A DNA stretch of 31,912 bases from GYS-P2D sp964414425. Its GTDB lineage: Bacteria > Bacteroidota > Bacteroidia > Chitinophagales > Saprospiraceae. The notes beneath the pieces were generated by a model that saw only the letters and a list, made by a program, of their open reading frames with translations, was not told where the DNA came from and did no database searches. Positions 22,897 to 31,492 of this stretch are shown piece by piece (the stretch's first letter is position 1; each line of letters starts with the position of its first letter). The position numbers and the translations under genes are program-made. The DNA is taken from the NCBI GenBank assembly GCA_964414425.1, contig CAYPWL010000036.1, positions 1-31,912 of the forward strand, given 5' to 3'.

Positions 22897-24273
22897 ATGG
22901 AAGCTACTATCTCTTACGCACCAATGCTCATTCTTTTGTTTGGGACACTATGTGTTGTACTCTTTATCGTAGCCTTGAGGCTGCCGGCTTACATCTCCTT
23001 GATTTTAGGTGCAATCATCGTTGGAATTTTATCGCCCCATGTTGGAGATGGTAACACTTGGGTATCAGCTGTAGAAACCGCCATGAAGGAATTTGGGATC
23101 ACAGCAGGCAAGGTGTCATTTGTCATAGCTATAGCCTCAGTATTAGGAGTCGCAATGACGGAAAGTGGTGCGGCCGAACGAATCGTCAATCAACTAATCA
23201 AAGCATTTGGTGAGTCGAGGGCTGGGGTAGCCTTATTGGTTGCTGGATTTATCTTATCCATACCCGTATTCTTTGATACCGTATTCTTCCTGTTAATGCC
23301 GCTGGCCTTAGTGCTTGCGCAAAAGACGGGTAAGCACTTATTACTATTTGTGATGGCTATATCCTGTGGTGCCGTCATTACGCACTCTATCATTCCACCA
23401 ACTCCAGGGCCGCTCTTGATGGCCGAGGCGTTTAATATCAATCTGGGATTGGTTATCGTCGCTGGATTAGTATGTGGGATCATTCCGGCTTATGCGGGAT
23501 ATAAGTTTGCCCAGCGTCAGGATAATAAAATCACACTACTTCCTCCAAGCTTAAGCGATGAGGACAGCGTAAAGCCGGTAAAGAACCTCCCTTCTTTTGG
23601 TGTGTCAATGCTACCTATAATACTGCCATTGCTACTCATCATCGCAGCGTCGGTGATGACTGTTTATCAACCTAACAGTAATACAGCCGTGGCGAAATCA
23701 ATTGCTTTTGTTGGCAACAAGAATGTAGCGATGTTCCTTGGCTTGATCGTGGCGCTATACCTCTGGGCTAAGAATCAAGGCTTCTCCTTAAAAGAATTAG
23801 GATCGAGAATGGAGCGACCCCTCGAGATAGCCGGACTCATCATCTTGATTACAAGTGCTGGCGGTGCCTTTGGTGCTATGATAAGCAAGACAGGACTGGG
23901 AGATATGATCAATGCCATCTCTGCTAATGGATTTAGTATGAACCTGATCGTAGTGGCCTGGGCGATGGCAGTAGTCATTAAGCTTGCTCAGGGATCAGGA
24001 ACGGTATCGGTGATCACTACAGCAGGTATCATGGCAGCAATAGTTGGCTCAGGGGCAGATCTACCGTATCATCCCATCTATCTATTTATGGCGATTGGAT
24101 ATGGATCTATGGTAGGATCGTGGATGAATGATAGTGGATTTTGGATCGTTGGCAAGCTAAGTGGTATGACAGAACAACAGATCTTCAGGTCTTGGACGAT
24201 GCTATTGGCGGTCATCGGAACAGTGGGTTTTGTTCAAGCTTTGGTGATGTCTTATATACTGCCACTGAATTAA
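22897..24273 (+). CDS. GntP-family permease (gluconate/sugar-acid type)
   Basis: The frame opens at 22834, but the ATG at 22897 (MEATISYAPMLILLFG) is the natural start because it leads straight into helix 1, giving 458 residues with about 12-13 hydrophobic segments. Conserved GntP segments are visible: RLPAYISLILGAIIVG, FVIAIASVLGVAMTESGAAERI, IPVFFDTVFFLLMPLAL, HSIIPPTPGPLLMAE, LAQGSGTVSVITTAGIMA and GSWMNDSGFWIV. The family (PF02447) imports gluconate and related hydroxy acids by H+ symport; the exact substrate cannot be told. Sixteen bases separate it from the flavoprotein-DUF2855 fusion gene, suggesting that the transported compound or its product is the fusion enzyme's substrate. Confidence 0.93.
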   Translation: MEATISYAPMLILLFGTLCVVLFIVALRLPAYISLILGAIIVGILSPHVGDGNTWVSAVETAMKEFGITAGKVSFVIAIASVLGVAMTESGAAERIVNQLIKAFGESRAGVALLVAGFILSIPVFFDTVFFLLMPLALVLAQKTGKHLLLFVMAISCGAVITHSIIPPTPGPLLMAEAFNINLGLVIVAGLVCGIIPAYAGYKFAQRQDNKITLLPPSLSDEDSVKPVKNLPSFGVSMLPIILPLLLIIAASVMTVYQPNSNTAVAKSIAFVGNKNVAMFLGLIVALYLWAKNQGFSLKELGSRMERPLEIAGLIILITSAGGAFGAMISKTGLGDMINAISANGFSMNLIVVAWAMAVVIKLAQGSGTVSVITTAGIMAAIVGSGADLPYHPIYLFMAIGYGSMVGSWMNDSGFWIVGKLSGMTEQQIFRSWTMLLAVIGTVGFVQALVMSYILPLN

Positions 24274-24289
24274 ATAGTAAACTTCATAA

Positions 24290-26797
24290 ATGAACTTAGA
24301 AACTGATTACTTAGTCATCGGGAGTGGTGCTGTAGGAATGGCATTTGTCGATGTGTTACTGACCGAGACGGATGCGGATATTATCCTCGTGGATAAGTAT
24401 GCTAAGCCTGGAGGACACTGGAATCTGGCGTATCCATTCGTCACTTTGCACCAACCCTCTCAGTTTTATGGAGTCAGTTCTAAAGAATTAAGTCGTGGTG
24501 AGTTAGATCAGGTTGGCCTTAACAAGGGCTTGTTTGATCTGGCCTCTGGCGCAGAAGTGAGTGCCTACTATGATGAGGTAATGCGAGAGACTTTTTTGCC
24601 ATCAGGGCGAGTGAGGTATTTTCCATTATGTGAGTATACGGGTGACCATAAGTTCAAGTCCATGATTACGGGTGAGAGCTATGAGGTGAACGTCAACAAG
24701 AAGTTGATTAATGCCACCTTTCATACAGCCTCCGTGCCTTCTGCACATACACCCAACTTCACCATAGATGAAGGCGTACAATTTATGCCACTCAATGAAC
24801 TGCCGACTATCACCGTGCCCCCAGAGGGCTTCGTTGTGATCGGTGGGGGTAAGACGGGCATTGATGCCTGCCTATGGTTGATCGAGCAGCGTGTGCCCTA
24901 TGATAAGATTACATGGATTGTCTCTCGAGACGGGTGGATGGTAGATCGAGGCACCACACAACCGACTAATGCTTTCTTTGAAAAGACAATCGGCAATCAA
25001 GCCAATCAATTTGAAGCAGTGGCGCAGTCGACGTCTATAGAAGATTTATATCAGAGACTCGAAGCCAAAGGGGTACTCGTCAGAATCGATCATACTGTCA
25101 AGCCAAAGATGTTTCATGGGGCTACGATCAGTCAGATGGAACTGGCTGAGATGCGTAAGATTAAGAATGTCATCAGGAAGGGCAAGGTTAAGCATATCGT
25201 ACAAGACCAGATCGTCTTAGAGCATGGCACTATACCTACGAGCCCTCGGGTAGTCCATGTAGATTGCTCGGCAACACCGATTACCAGTAAGGAGATCAAG
25301 CCTGTATTTAACGGAGAGGTGATCACACCCCAGATGGTGCGATCTTATCAACCCGTATTTAGTGCAGCCCTGATCGCCTATGTCGAGGCTCACTACGATA
25401 CTGATAAAGAAAAGAATGCACTGTGCCAAGTCGTGCCCCTGCCAGATTATGATACAGATTGGATGGTTCTATTGGCTGCTCAGATGCGTAATCAATTCAC
25501 TTGGTCACAAGACCGAAATCTGAAAAGATGGATCAGAGATAACCGCCTGGACGGCTTCGCCAAAATGATTCAAAACGTCGATAGGGATAATCAAGAACAC
25601 ATGGATATCCTTCAGCGGATGAAGGAGAATGCCCTGCCTGCAGTAATGAAGCTGCAACAATATATAACCGAGCTGGAAGCTCAGAATAATACAGATATGA
25701 AGCACCCACAATTTCAAGTTAACAAGTCGATGTTTTTTAATGGTCGACTCGCTGAGATGCCAGCCGATGCACTTGCCATAGCGGATGGCGAGATCCTGGT
25801 CAAAATAAACAGGTTCGCCTACACGTCTAACAATATCACCTATGCGGTAGCGGCTGATATGGTCGGTTATTGGAAGTTTTTTCCAGCACTCGGTGATCAA
25901 GCCGAAGGTCAAGGAGTGATACCTGTATGGGGATTTGCTGATGTAGTAGAATCCAAGACAGATGGCATACCTGTGGGTGATCGGTTGTTTGGGTATTTTC
26001 CTCCAGCGAGCCACTTGAAGATGATGCCTACACGGATCAATCAAGGGCGATTGATCGATGGTATGGAGCATCGTGCTAAGCTGCCCGTAGTCTATAACTC
26101 ATATGTCAGAGTACACAACGAACAGGGCTACACTACCGACAATGATAATGAGCGAATGCTATTCTTCCCGCTGCATATGACATCCTATTGTATCTGGGAC
26201 TCCTTGCAAGACAAGGATTGGTATGGCGCAGAGCAGATCATAATATTGAGTGCTTCAAGTAAGACGAGCACAGGATTAGGATACGCCCTTCAGGCCGATG
26301 CCAATAGTCCCAGTATCATCGGAGTAACCTCAGAAAGAAACCTCGCTACAGTCAAAGACTTTAAAATCTATGATCAATGCGTGACCTATGATACGATAGA
26401 TCAGATTGACACGGGCATACCTACAGTAATCGTAGATATGTCTGGTAATGCAGATATCCTGGTGACCTTACATAAAGCATTAGGAGATCACATGATGTGG
26501 TGTGTCAACGTAGGACTTACCCACTGGAATAAGGCGGCCCCAAAGCCTAAGGATGGTATGATTACGGAGCGAAGTGGATTTTTCTTCGCACCAGGGCATA
26601 TCGAGCGACGTACTAAGGAGTGGGGTCCAGAGGGATTTGCAGATAAGACCGCCACCTTTATGAGGGAAACTGCTGCTAAGTGTCAGTCCTGGATGACTTA
26701 CAAAACCGTCGATGGACTCTCGGAATTGGCCAAAATACATCAGACTGTATGCGAAGGTAAGATACCCGCCAATGAGGGCTTGATCGTTGAAGTGTAG
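24290..26797 (+). CDS. Fusion of a flavoprotein oxidoreductase with a DUF2855 domain
   Basis: An uninterrupted 835-residue frame. The N-terminal part (1 to about 460) is a flavoprotein: GSGAVG at 11-16 with an acidic end of strand 2 (VDK, 34-36), then GGHWNLAYPFVTLHQPSQFY (41-60), as in FAD monooxygenases, and a second dinucleotide loop GGGKTG (185-190). After a polar linker (462-476) comes a complete DUF2855 domain (about 477-835) with FAYTSNNITYAVA, WGFADVV, RLFGYFPPASHL, SASSKTSTGLGYAL (653-666) and VDMSGN. This second part looks like an MDR-type GroES-plus-Rossmann reductase whose glycine loop is replaced by SASSKT. DUF2855 proteins are normally free-standing at about 360 residues. The two active sites probably act on one substrate in turn. 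It follows the GntP-type gene by 16 bases. Confidence 0.85.
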   Translation: MNLETDYLVIGSGAVGMAFVDVLLTETDADIILVDKYAKPGGHWNLAYPFVTLHQPSQFYGVSSKELSRGELDQVGLNKGLFDLASGAEVSAYYDEVMRETFLPSGRVRYFPLCEYTGDHKFKSMITGESYEVNVNKKLINATFHTASVPSAHTPNFTIDEGVQFMPLNELPTITVPPEGFVVIGGGKTGIDACLWLIEQRVPYDKITWIVSRDGWMVDRGTTQPTNAFFEKTIGNQANQFEAVAQSTSIEDLYQRLEAKGVLVRIDHTVKPKMFHGATISQMELAEMRKIKNVIRKGKVKHIVQDQIVLEHGTIPTSPRVVHVDCSATPITSKEIKPVFNGEVITPQMVRSYQPVFSAALIAYVEAHYDTDKEKNALCQVVPLPDYDTDWMVLLAAQMRNQFTWSQDRNLKRWIRDNRLDGFAKMIQNVDRDNQEHMDILQRMKENALPAVMKLQQYITELEAQNNTDMKHPQFQVNKSMFFNGRLAEMPADALAIADGEILVKINRFAYTSNNITYAVAADMVGYWKFFPALGDQAEGQGVIPVWGFADVVESKTDGIPVGDRLFGYFPPASHLKMMPTRINQGRLIDGMEHRAKLPVVYNSYVRVHNEQGYTTDNDNERMLFFPLHMTSYCIWDSLQDKDWYGAEQIIILSASSKTSTGLGYALQADANSPSIIGVTSERNLATVKDFKIYDQCVTYDTIDQIDTGIPTVIVDMSGNADILVTLHKALGDHMMWCVNVGLTHWNKAAPKPKDGMITERSGFFFAPGHIERRTKEWGPEGFADKTATFMRETAAKCQSWMTYKTVDGLSELAKIHQTVCEGKIPANEGLIVEV

Positions 26798-26809
26798 GGC
26801 TCTTGATTC

Positions 26810-27937
26810 TTAGGCTTTAGCAAGAATATGGTTGACAACTTCTTCGGATTCTGAAAAGATGACGCCCAAGGCACCACCCAGTACATAGTTGTTAAACCCA
26901 ACAAAGTATAATCCCTCATGGGTGCTGTCAAAAATAGCTTGACTTGGCAGGCCATCTTGATTAACAAACTCGTCGGCACCATCCATAAAGTCATCGATCT
27001 GTGCATAATAGCCAGTAGCTAAGATCACAAGATCGTAAGGTTCGACCGTACCATCGGCAAACGCTACTTCTTGCGCTCCGAAGCGCTGAATAGCAGGCTT
27101 AATCTTGATATTCTTTTTTTTGATTTGCTCCAGGGTGCCGATATCTACTACTGGGGTACGACCTGTGACTTTTATCTGTTTAGTAGGGGAGAGCTTTGGA
27201 GTTGTAATCCCATATTTGGACAGATCTCCTACCACTATTTTTCTGATGACATTACTGAGGGAGTCCCCTAGCCCAAACGGTATTTTGTTGAGCATAAGTG
27301 CCGTCAGTTGAGTGGGGCGTCCATTGATATCTCTCGGCAAGATATAGACTGGACCTCGCAGGGATACATGAGGAGTGTCTCCCTGTCGTGCGAAATGAAG
27401 GGCGATTTCTGCACCAGTATTACCCATACCTACAATGAGCACCTTCTTACCTTTATAAGGCTCAGCGTTCTTGTAGGATCTGGCATGGATAATCTCTCCT
27501 TCAAACTGTTTTTGACCATCCCATGTCGGCAACTTTGGGATGCGATTGATCCCAGTGGCTACGATGACATTTTGTGTTTTATACACGCCACCTTCCTTCG
27601 TTTCGACTTGCCATCCGCTGTCGTTCTGAGCCATTCGGATTACAGTCTGATTGAACACCGGCTTGATGTCAAAAGTCTCGGCATACTGCTGGTAGTAGCT
27701 CACCAAGTCCTCTTTGGAGACATATACTGGATAGCCATCTGGAAAAGGCAGATGAGGAAGATGAGATAGTGGATTGACGGTATGGAGATGTAATCCATCA
27801 TAGTGATTCTGCCAGCTTGGGGCAATAGTACTCGTCTGCTCTAAGAGGGTAAACTCACGCCCTGCTTTTCGCAGTCTGCCTGCAGTCGCCAGGCCTGCGG
27901 GTCCAGCGCCTATGATTAGATTTTCTATTTGTTGCAA
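26810..27937 (-). CDS. Flavin-containing monooxygenase (YUCCA/BVMO-like)
   Basis: A 375-residue single-component flavin monooxygenase of group B. The FAD loop is GAGPAGLA (10-17), the NADPH loop GMGNTGAE (170-177) with a second basic patch (LRGPVYILPRDINGRPT), and the ATGY motif sits at VILATGYYAQIDDF. The N-terminal LHLHTVNPLSHLPHLPFPDGYP is very like plant YUCCA and bacterial ketone or indole-type oxygenases. No complete BVMO fingerprint FxGxxxHxxxWP is seen, so N- or C-hydroxylation is as possible as Baeyer-Villiger oxidation. The gene converges with the fusion gene (12 bases between stops) and lies 23 bases downstream of the decayed lactonase gene, so the two probably formed an operon. 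Confidence 0.9.
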   Translation of the reverse strand: MQQIENLIIGAGPAGLATAGRLRKAGREFTLLEQTSTIAPSWQNHYDGLHLHTVNPLSHLPHLPFPDGYPVYVSKEDLVSYYQQYAETFDIKPVFNQTVIRMAQNDSGWQVETKEGGVYKTQNVIVATGINRIPKLPTWDGQKQFEGEIIHARSYKNAEPYKGKKVLIVGMGNTGAEIALHFARQGDTPHVSLRGPVYILPRDINGRPTQLTALMLNKIPFGLGDSLSNVIRKIVVGDLSKYGITTPKLSPTKQIKVTGRTPVVDIGTLEQIKKKNIKIKPAIQRFGAQEVAFADGTVEPYDLVILATGYYAQIDDFMDGADEFVNQDGLPSQAIFDSTHEGLYFVGFNNYVLGGALGVIFSESEEVVNHILAKA

Positions 27938-27960
27938 CCTGTATCGTTTTTTATGTAGTG

Positions 27961-28197
27961 TTATGCAGCGGCAAATATACCTTGAGGATTCTGATGTAAA
28001 ATCTGATTGATCTGTGTCTGAGTAACCCCAGCTGTTTTCAGGGTCTTGGTCTTGATGTTCGTCAGAGCCTCGTCCCTCTGCTATCCTCCCAGAGTGACAT
28101 CGCCTTTATACCCAGGATATCCAAACTGTATATGTTCATACATGAGTGTTTTGCCGAGGTCCTGGCTGGTGATAGGGCCTGTGACGGTATTGATCAT
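27961..28197 (-). pseudogene. Remnant of a phosphotriesterase-family lactonase (stop and internal deletion)
   Basis: Reading the minus strand from the ATG at 28197 gives the N-terminus of a phosphotriesterase-family protein: INTVTGPITSQDLGKTLMYE, HIQFGYPG, GDVTLGG. There follows an in-frame TAG (28081-28083), then QRDEALTNIKTKTLKTAGV, which continues the N-terminal domain. At that point the sequence jumps in frame to TQTQINQILHQNPQGIF, the typical C-terminus of the same family, and a stop at 27961. A normal member has about 310-350 residues, so roughly 250 are missing. The first metal-binding His of HxH is also Tyr (YEH instead of HEH). The stop, the deletion and the lost ligand mean it cannot make an active enzyme. 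It lies directly upstream of the flavin monooxygenase gene in the same direction. Confidence 0.82.
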
Positions 28198-28670
28198 GGT
28201 GATATGAGTTTGAATGGTCTGAGTAAGTGATACATTAATATAAGAAAGGAGAAGACTTTGCCGAAGAGCTAAGAAGAAAATAATAGGCTAATGTGTTAAT
28301 CCTTGCTTGGATAATTAGATTCTATCTTCAAGAATATAGTTTTCATCAAATGAGTTATCAACGTGAGTGATGATAAAGAAGGCTCTAAAATATAATGCCG
28401 TTTTAGTGTTTGTTTATTGATGTGTATGTCTAATCGCCCCCTTCAACCAGACTCTCAGAAATAGATCAATTCAGATTAATTACTTGTCGATGATTCAGGA
28501 TGATGGATATGATGATGAACTTCAAATAAGATTACATATCGATAACTTTTCTCAGTCTCATAGATTCCTTTCAATGCCGCTTTATCGCCGCTTCGGAGGC
28601 GTTCCCATAACATGTCATGTGGCTGTATATCGGACATTGACCTATTTAGCTTATCTCATCTATCAAGATA
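28198..28670. other. Intergenic region of 473 bases
   Basis: It lies between the pseudogene and the end of the ABC-F gene. No protein-like frame is found: the plus-strand frame at 28484-28714 runs into the ABC-F gene and has no recognisable features. It should contain the promoter for the lactonase remnant and monooxygenase, but no TAnnTTTG box was found. A weak GCTTATC/GATACTAAGC dyad (about 28649-28676) overlaps the ABC-F stop and could assist termination. Confidence 0.45.
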
Positions 28671-30305
28671 CTAAGCAATCACGCCGCCATATAGCTCGGC
28701 CCGTTGATTTTTGAATTTTTCTGATCTGATATACTCATCAAATTTTGTGAGCGTATCAATCGTGCCATTAGGAGTGATCTCAATAATACGATTACAGACC
28801 GTATCAAGTAGCTGATGATCATGAGAGGTCATAATCAAGTTGCCAGGGAACTCTGTCAGTGCATTGTTAAGCGCAGTGATCGACTCGAGATCCAGGTGGT
28901 TAGTAGGTTCGTCGAGTAATAGGAAGTTAGGATTCTTAAGCATGATCTTGGAGAGCATACAGCGTACTTTCTCTCCTCCCGAGAGTACGCCAGATTTTTT
29001 GAATACTTCCTCCCCCGAAAACAACATACGCCCTAAGAAGCTTCTGATAAACTGCTCATCTTTCTCCGTGGAGTACTGGCGCAGCCAATCCATCAGTTCG
29101 ATATCTTGTTCGGCACTAAAAAATTCGTGATTTTCATTGGGCAGGTAATCATAGGTGATCGTCTGGCCCCATTCTATGGTGCCACTATCTGCCTCAGCCT
29201 TACCAGACAATATCTCGTAAAATACCGTAATCGCAGACGAGTCTTTACCGAGCAGGGCTATTTTCTCATTATGATTCAAGACAATGTCTACGTCTTTGAA
29301 GAAGTAGCTCCCTTGGTCATTTTTCTTACTCAATCCAGTCACCCGCAGCATCTGATCACCTGGATCACGCTCTGGCTTGAAGTGGATAAATGGATATTTA
29401 CGAGTTGAGGGTTTGATCTCTTCGATCTTGAGTTTTTCGAGCGCTTTCTTTCTACTGGTCGCTTGCTTAGACTTAGAGGCATTGGCGGAGAATCGCTGGA
29501 TGAATTCATTCATCTCTTTACGCTTCTGTTCCATCTTCTTATTCTTGTTAGCGAGCTGCTGTGCCATGAGCTGGCTAGACTGATACCAGAAGGTATAGTT
29601 ACCACTATAGATATTGATCTGGCTTCTATCGATATCCACCATGTGAGTACAGACCATATCCAGGAAGTATCTGTCGTGCGAGACTACAATGACGAGATTC
29701 TTAAATTCCGCCAGGAAGTCTGATAACCAAGTCGCTGTTACAGCGTCGAGGTCGTTAGTAGGCTCATCGAGTAATAAGATGTCTGGCTCGCCAAACAGTG
29801 CTTGCGCCAGCAGGACCTTTACCTTTTGAGCACCAGTGAGGTCCTTCATCATACCATAGTGGAGGTCTTCTGATATACCCATATTGCTTAGCAGTCCTGC
29901 TGCATCACTTTCGGCTTCCCAACCGCCCATCTCACCATATTTGTTTTCGAGCTCTGCCGCTTTCAGACCATCTGCCTCGGTAGCATTAGGATCCATGTAG
30001 ATGGCATTTTTTTCGATCATGATATCGTACATCTCCTTATGGCCCATCATGACAGTATTGAGTACTTGCTCCTCCTCAAATCCGAAGTGATTTTGACTGA
30101 GGACAGCCATACGCTTGCCCGGATCGATGCTCACCGCACCTTGATTAGGATCTAACTCTCCCGAGAGGATCTTGAGAAATGTAGACTTGCCAGCTCCGTT
30201 TGCGCCAATGACACCATAGCAATTGCCATTAGTGAACTTGATATTGACATCATCAAAGAGAACTCTCTTGCCAAACTGTAAACCTAAATCTGATACTGTA
30301 ATCAT
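28671..30305 (-). CDS. ybiT: ABC-F family ATPase, YbiT type
   Basis: The frame reaches 30479, but the ATG at 30305 (MITVSDLGLQFGKRVLFDDV) corresponds to the family's start and gives 544 residues, close to E. coli YbiT. The first ATPase domain has Walker A GANGAGKST (34-42), an altered signature LTGAQ and Walker B DILLLDEPTNDLD. The linker has the YbiT-like RFSANASKSKQATSRKKAL. The second domain has signature LSGGEKVRCML and Walker B FLLLDEPTNHLD, but its Walker A is degenerate: GKDSSAITVF, without the lysine. ABC-F proteins lack membrane domains and act on the ribosome, relieving stalling or antibiotic inhibition. Tight binding at the second ATP site is doubtful. It is a single minus-strand gene divergent from the lipoprotein at 30566. 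Confidence 0.93.
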   Translation of the reverse strand: MITVSDLGLQFGKRVLFDDVNIKFTNGNCYGVIGANGAGKSTFLKILSGELDPNQGAVSIDPGKRMAVLSQNHFGFEEEQVLNTVMMGHKEMYDIMIEKNAIYMDPNATEADGLKAAELENKYGEMGGWEAESDAAGLLSNMGISEDLHYGMMKDLTGAQKVKVLLAQALFGEPDILLLDEPTNDLDAVTATWLSDFLAEFKNLVIVVSHDRYFLDMVCTHMVDIDRSQINIYSGNYTFWYQSSQLMAQQLANKNKKMEQKRKEMNEFIQRFSANASKSKQATSRKKALEKLKIEEIKPSTRKYPFIHFKPERDPGDQMLRVTGLSKKNDQGSYFFKDVDIVLNHNEKIALLGKDSSAITVFYEILSGKAEADSGTIEWGQTITYDYLPNENHEFFSAEQDIELMDWLRQYSTEKDEQFIRSFLGRMLFSGEEVFKKSGVLSGGEKVRCMLSKIMLKNPNFLLLDEPTNHLDLESITALNNALTEFPGNLIMTSHDHQLLDTVCNRIIEITPNGTIDTLTKFDEYIRSEKFKNQRAELYGGVIA

Positions 30306-30345
30306 GAAAAAATATTGTTGCGATACATAGTGACCTAAAAGCCTG

Positions 30346-30353
30346 CAAAAGTA
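30346..30353 (-). promoter_or_regulatory. Possible -7 element for the ABC-F gene
   Basis: The minus strand reads TACTTTTG, matching TAnnTTTG, 40 bases upstream of the preferred ABC-F start at 30305. This position supports that start over the upstream one at 30479. No TTG was found at the -33 distance. Confidence 0.35.
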
Positions 30354-30565
30354 CTGTACTATTTGGACTGGTGGCTGAAAAATAGTGCCCGGATTTATAG
30401 AGTCTTTGAGTCTGCTGAGAATTTTTTTTGATTTAGGCGAGTACAAAGCCAAATCACTCGGCTTATAGGGGTGTAACAAAATTCATAAAGTATAGGCCAT
30501 ACAGATTACTTGAATCGCATCTGTTCCAAAGAACCATCTTTTTAAACCTTTTAAAATTTACAATC

Positions 30566-31339
30566 ATGTTTCAAAAAATTGTGAATTCTCCACTTGTTGA
30601 TTTAGCGTTTGTAGCCTTTGGCCTATTGATCACGTCATGCTCAGATGATGGGTTTAGTATTAATGATGCCGCAGAAGATTTTGTAACCCCCGAAAATTTT
30701 GTGAATCAGTCTGTCAGCGACCTTCAGTCTGCAGGAAGTATCGGCAGGACCGGATGTTATGAGTTTGTGTTTCCGCTTGGCCTCATGTATCCTGATGGTA
30801 CGGATGAGTCTGTAGATAGTTATGAGGCACTACGATCAACATTGACCGCATGGTTTGAAGAAAATGCAGAAACTATCGGACTTGATGTCGACTCTACTGG
30901 AGACTTTAACATCAGAGATATTAGAGATATCGACGATGAGTTGTTACCAAGTCTTGCGTTTCCATTGGATGTAGTATCTGAAGATGGAGAGATGATTACG
31001 GTTAATGATCAATCAGAACTCTTTGCCCTTAGGAGAGCATGTAAGCAAGCATTTAATGAGGATAGAAGAAATAATAATCGTGACGGTGGCAGAGATAAGT
31101 GCTTTAGTCTGGTATTTCCAGTGACAGTAGCGCTACCGGACGGAGAGACTTTTGATGCCGATGATAGAAGAGATCTTAAGTCTCAGTTGAGAGAGTGGAA
31201 GGCGGCTAATCCAGATGCCGAAGAGCAACCGATGCTACAGTTTCCGATAACTGTGCAACTCGAGGATGAGTCTACTGTTGAGCGAGCAGATTCTGATGAG
31301 TTGTCAGCACTTAAGGATAGCTGCGGCTCTGACTCTTAG
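30566..31339 (+). CDS. Lipoprotein with four PxxVxxxDG repeats (paralogue of the gene at 599)
   Basis: A 257-residue lipoprotein with a hydrophobic segment (10-22), lipobox ITSC and Cys25 followed by SDDG. Four repeats lie at about 64-100, 129-163, 179-215 and 224-254. Repeats 1 and 3 open with Cys (64, 179) and read C[YF]xxVFP, then PDG, an acidic segment and a helix ending in a W plus acidic/asparagine residues (AWFEEN; EWKAANPDAEEQP). Repeats 2 and 4 read [AQ]FPxxV, then ED and end with Cys (159, 253). An Asn/Arg-rich hinge (166-177) joins the two halves. The layout, including the cysteine rule, is the same as in the lipoprotein at 599-1306, although overall identity is low. It is transcribed alone and followed by a strong terminator. 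Function unknown; surface or periplasmic location inferred. Confidence 0.82.
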   Translation: MFQKIVNSPLVDLAFVAFGLLITSCSDDGFSINDAAEDFVTPENFVNQSVSDLQSAGSIGRTGCYEFVFPLGLMYPDGTDESVDSYEALRSTLTAWFEENAETIGLDVDSTGDFNIRDIRDIDDELLPSLAFPLDVVSEDGEMITVNDQSELFALRRACKQAFNEDRRNNNRDGGRDKCFSLVFPVTVALPDGETFDADDRRDLKSQLREWKAANPDAEEQPMLQFPITVQLEDESTVERADSDELSALKDSCGSDS

Positions 31340-31373
31340 AAAAAAGACATATTGCATAGCTACGTTTCTACTG

Positions 31374-31407
31374 GAAGCCCATGTTCGCAAGGACATGGGC
31401 TTCTTTT
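31374..31407 (+). terminator. Rho-independent terminator of the lipoprotein gene
   Basis: An 11-bp perfect stem, GAAGCCCATGT (31374-31384) with ACATGGGCTTC (31393-31403), encloses an 8-base loop and is followed by TTTTATT. It begins 34 bases after the lipoprotein stop codon. Confidence 0.92.
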
Positions 31408-31492
31408 ATTGCAATACCATTTTTAAAGATCAAGTAAAGCTTAAGCCCTCCGTCTGAAAGCTTACCTTTAACTCAATCCAAATGTGAATCTT

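Noticed and set aside
25505..26071. Minus-strand frame of 188 codons
   Set aside because: It is antisense to the well-supported fusion protein and has the His/Tyr-rich composition typical of a shadow frame.
27308..27769. Plus-strand frame of 153 codons
   Set aside because: It is antisense to the flavin monooxygenase, whose motifs are intact.
28484..28714. Plus-strand frame of 76 codons in the 473-base gap
   Set aside because: It runs into the end of the ABC-F gene on the other strand and has no domain, signal or homologue that I recognise.
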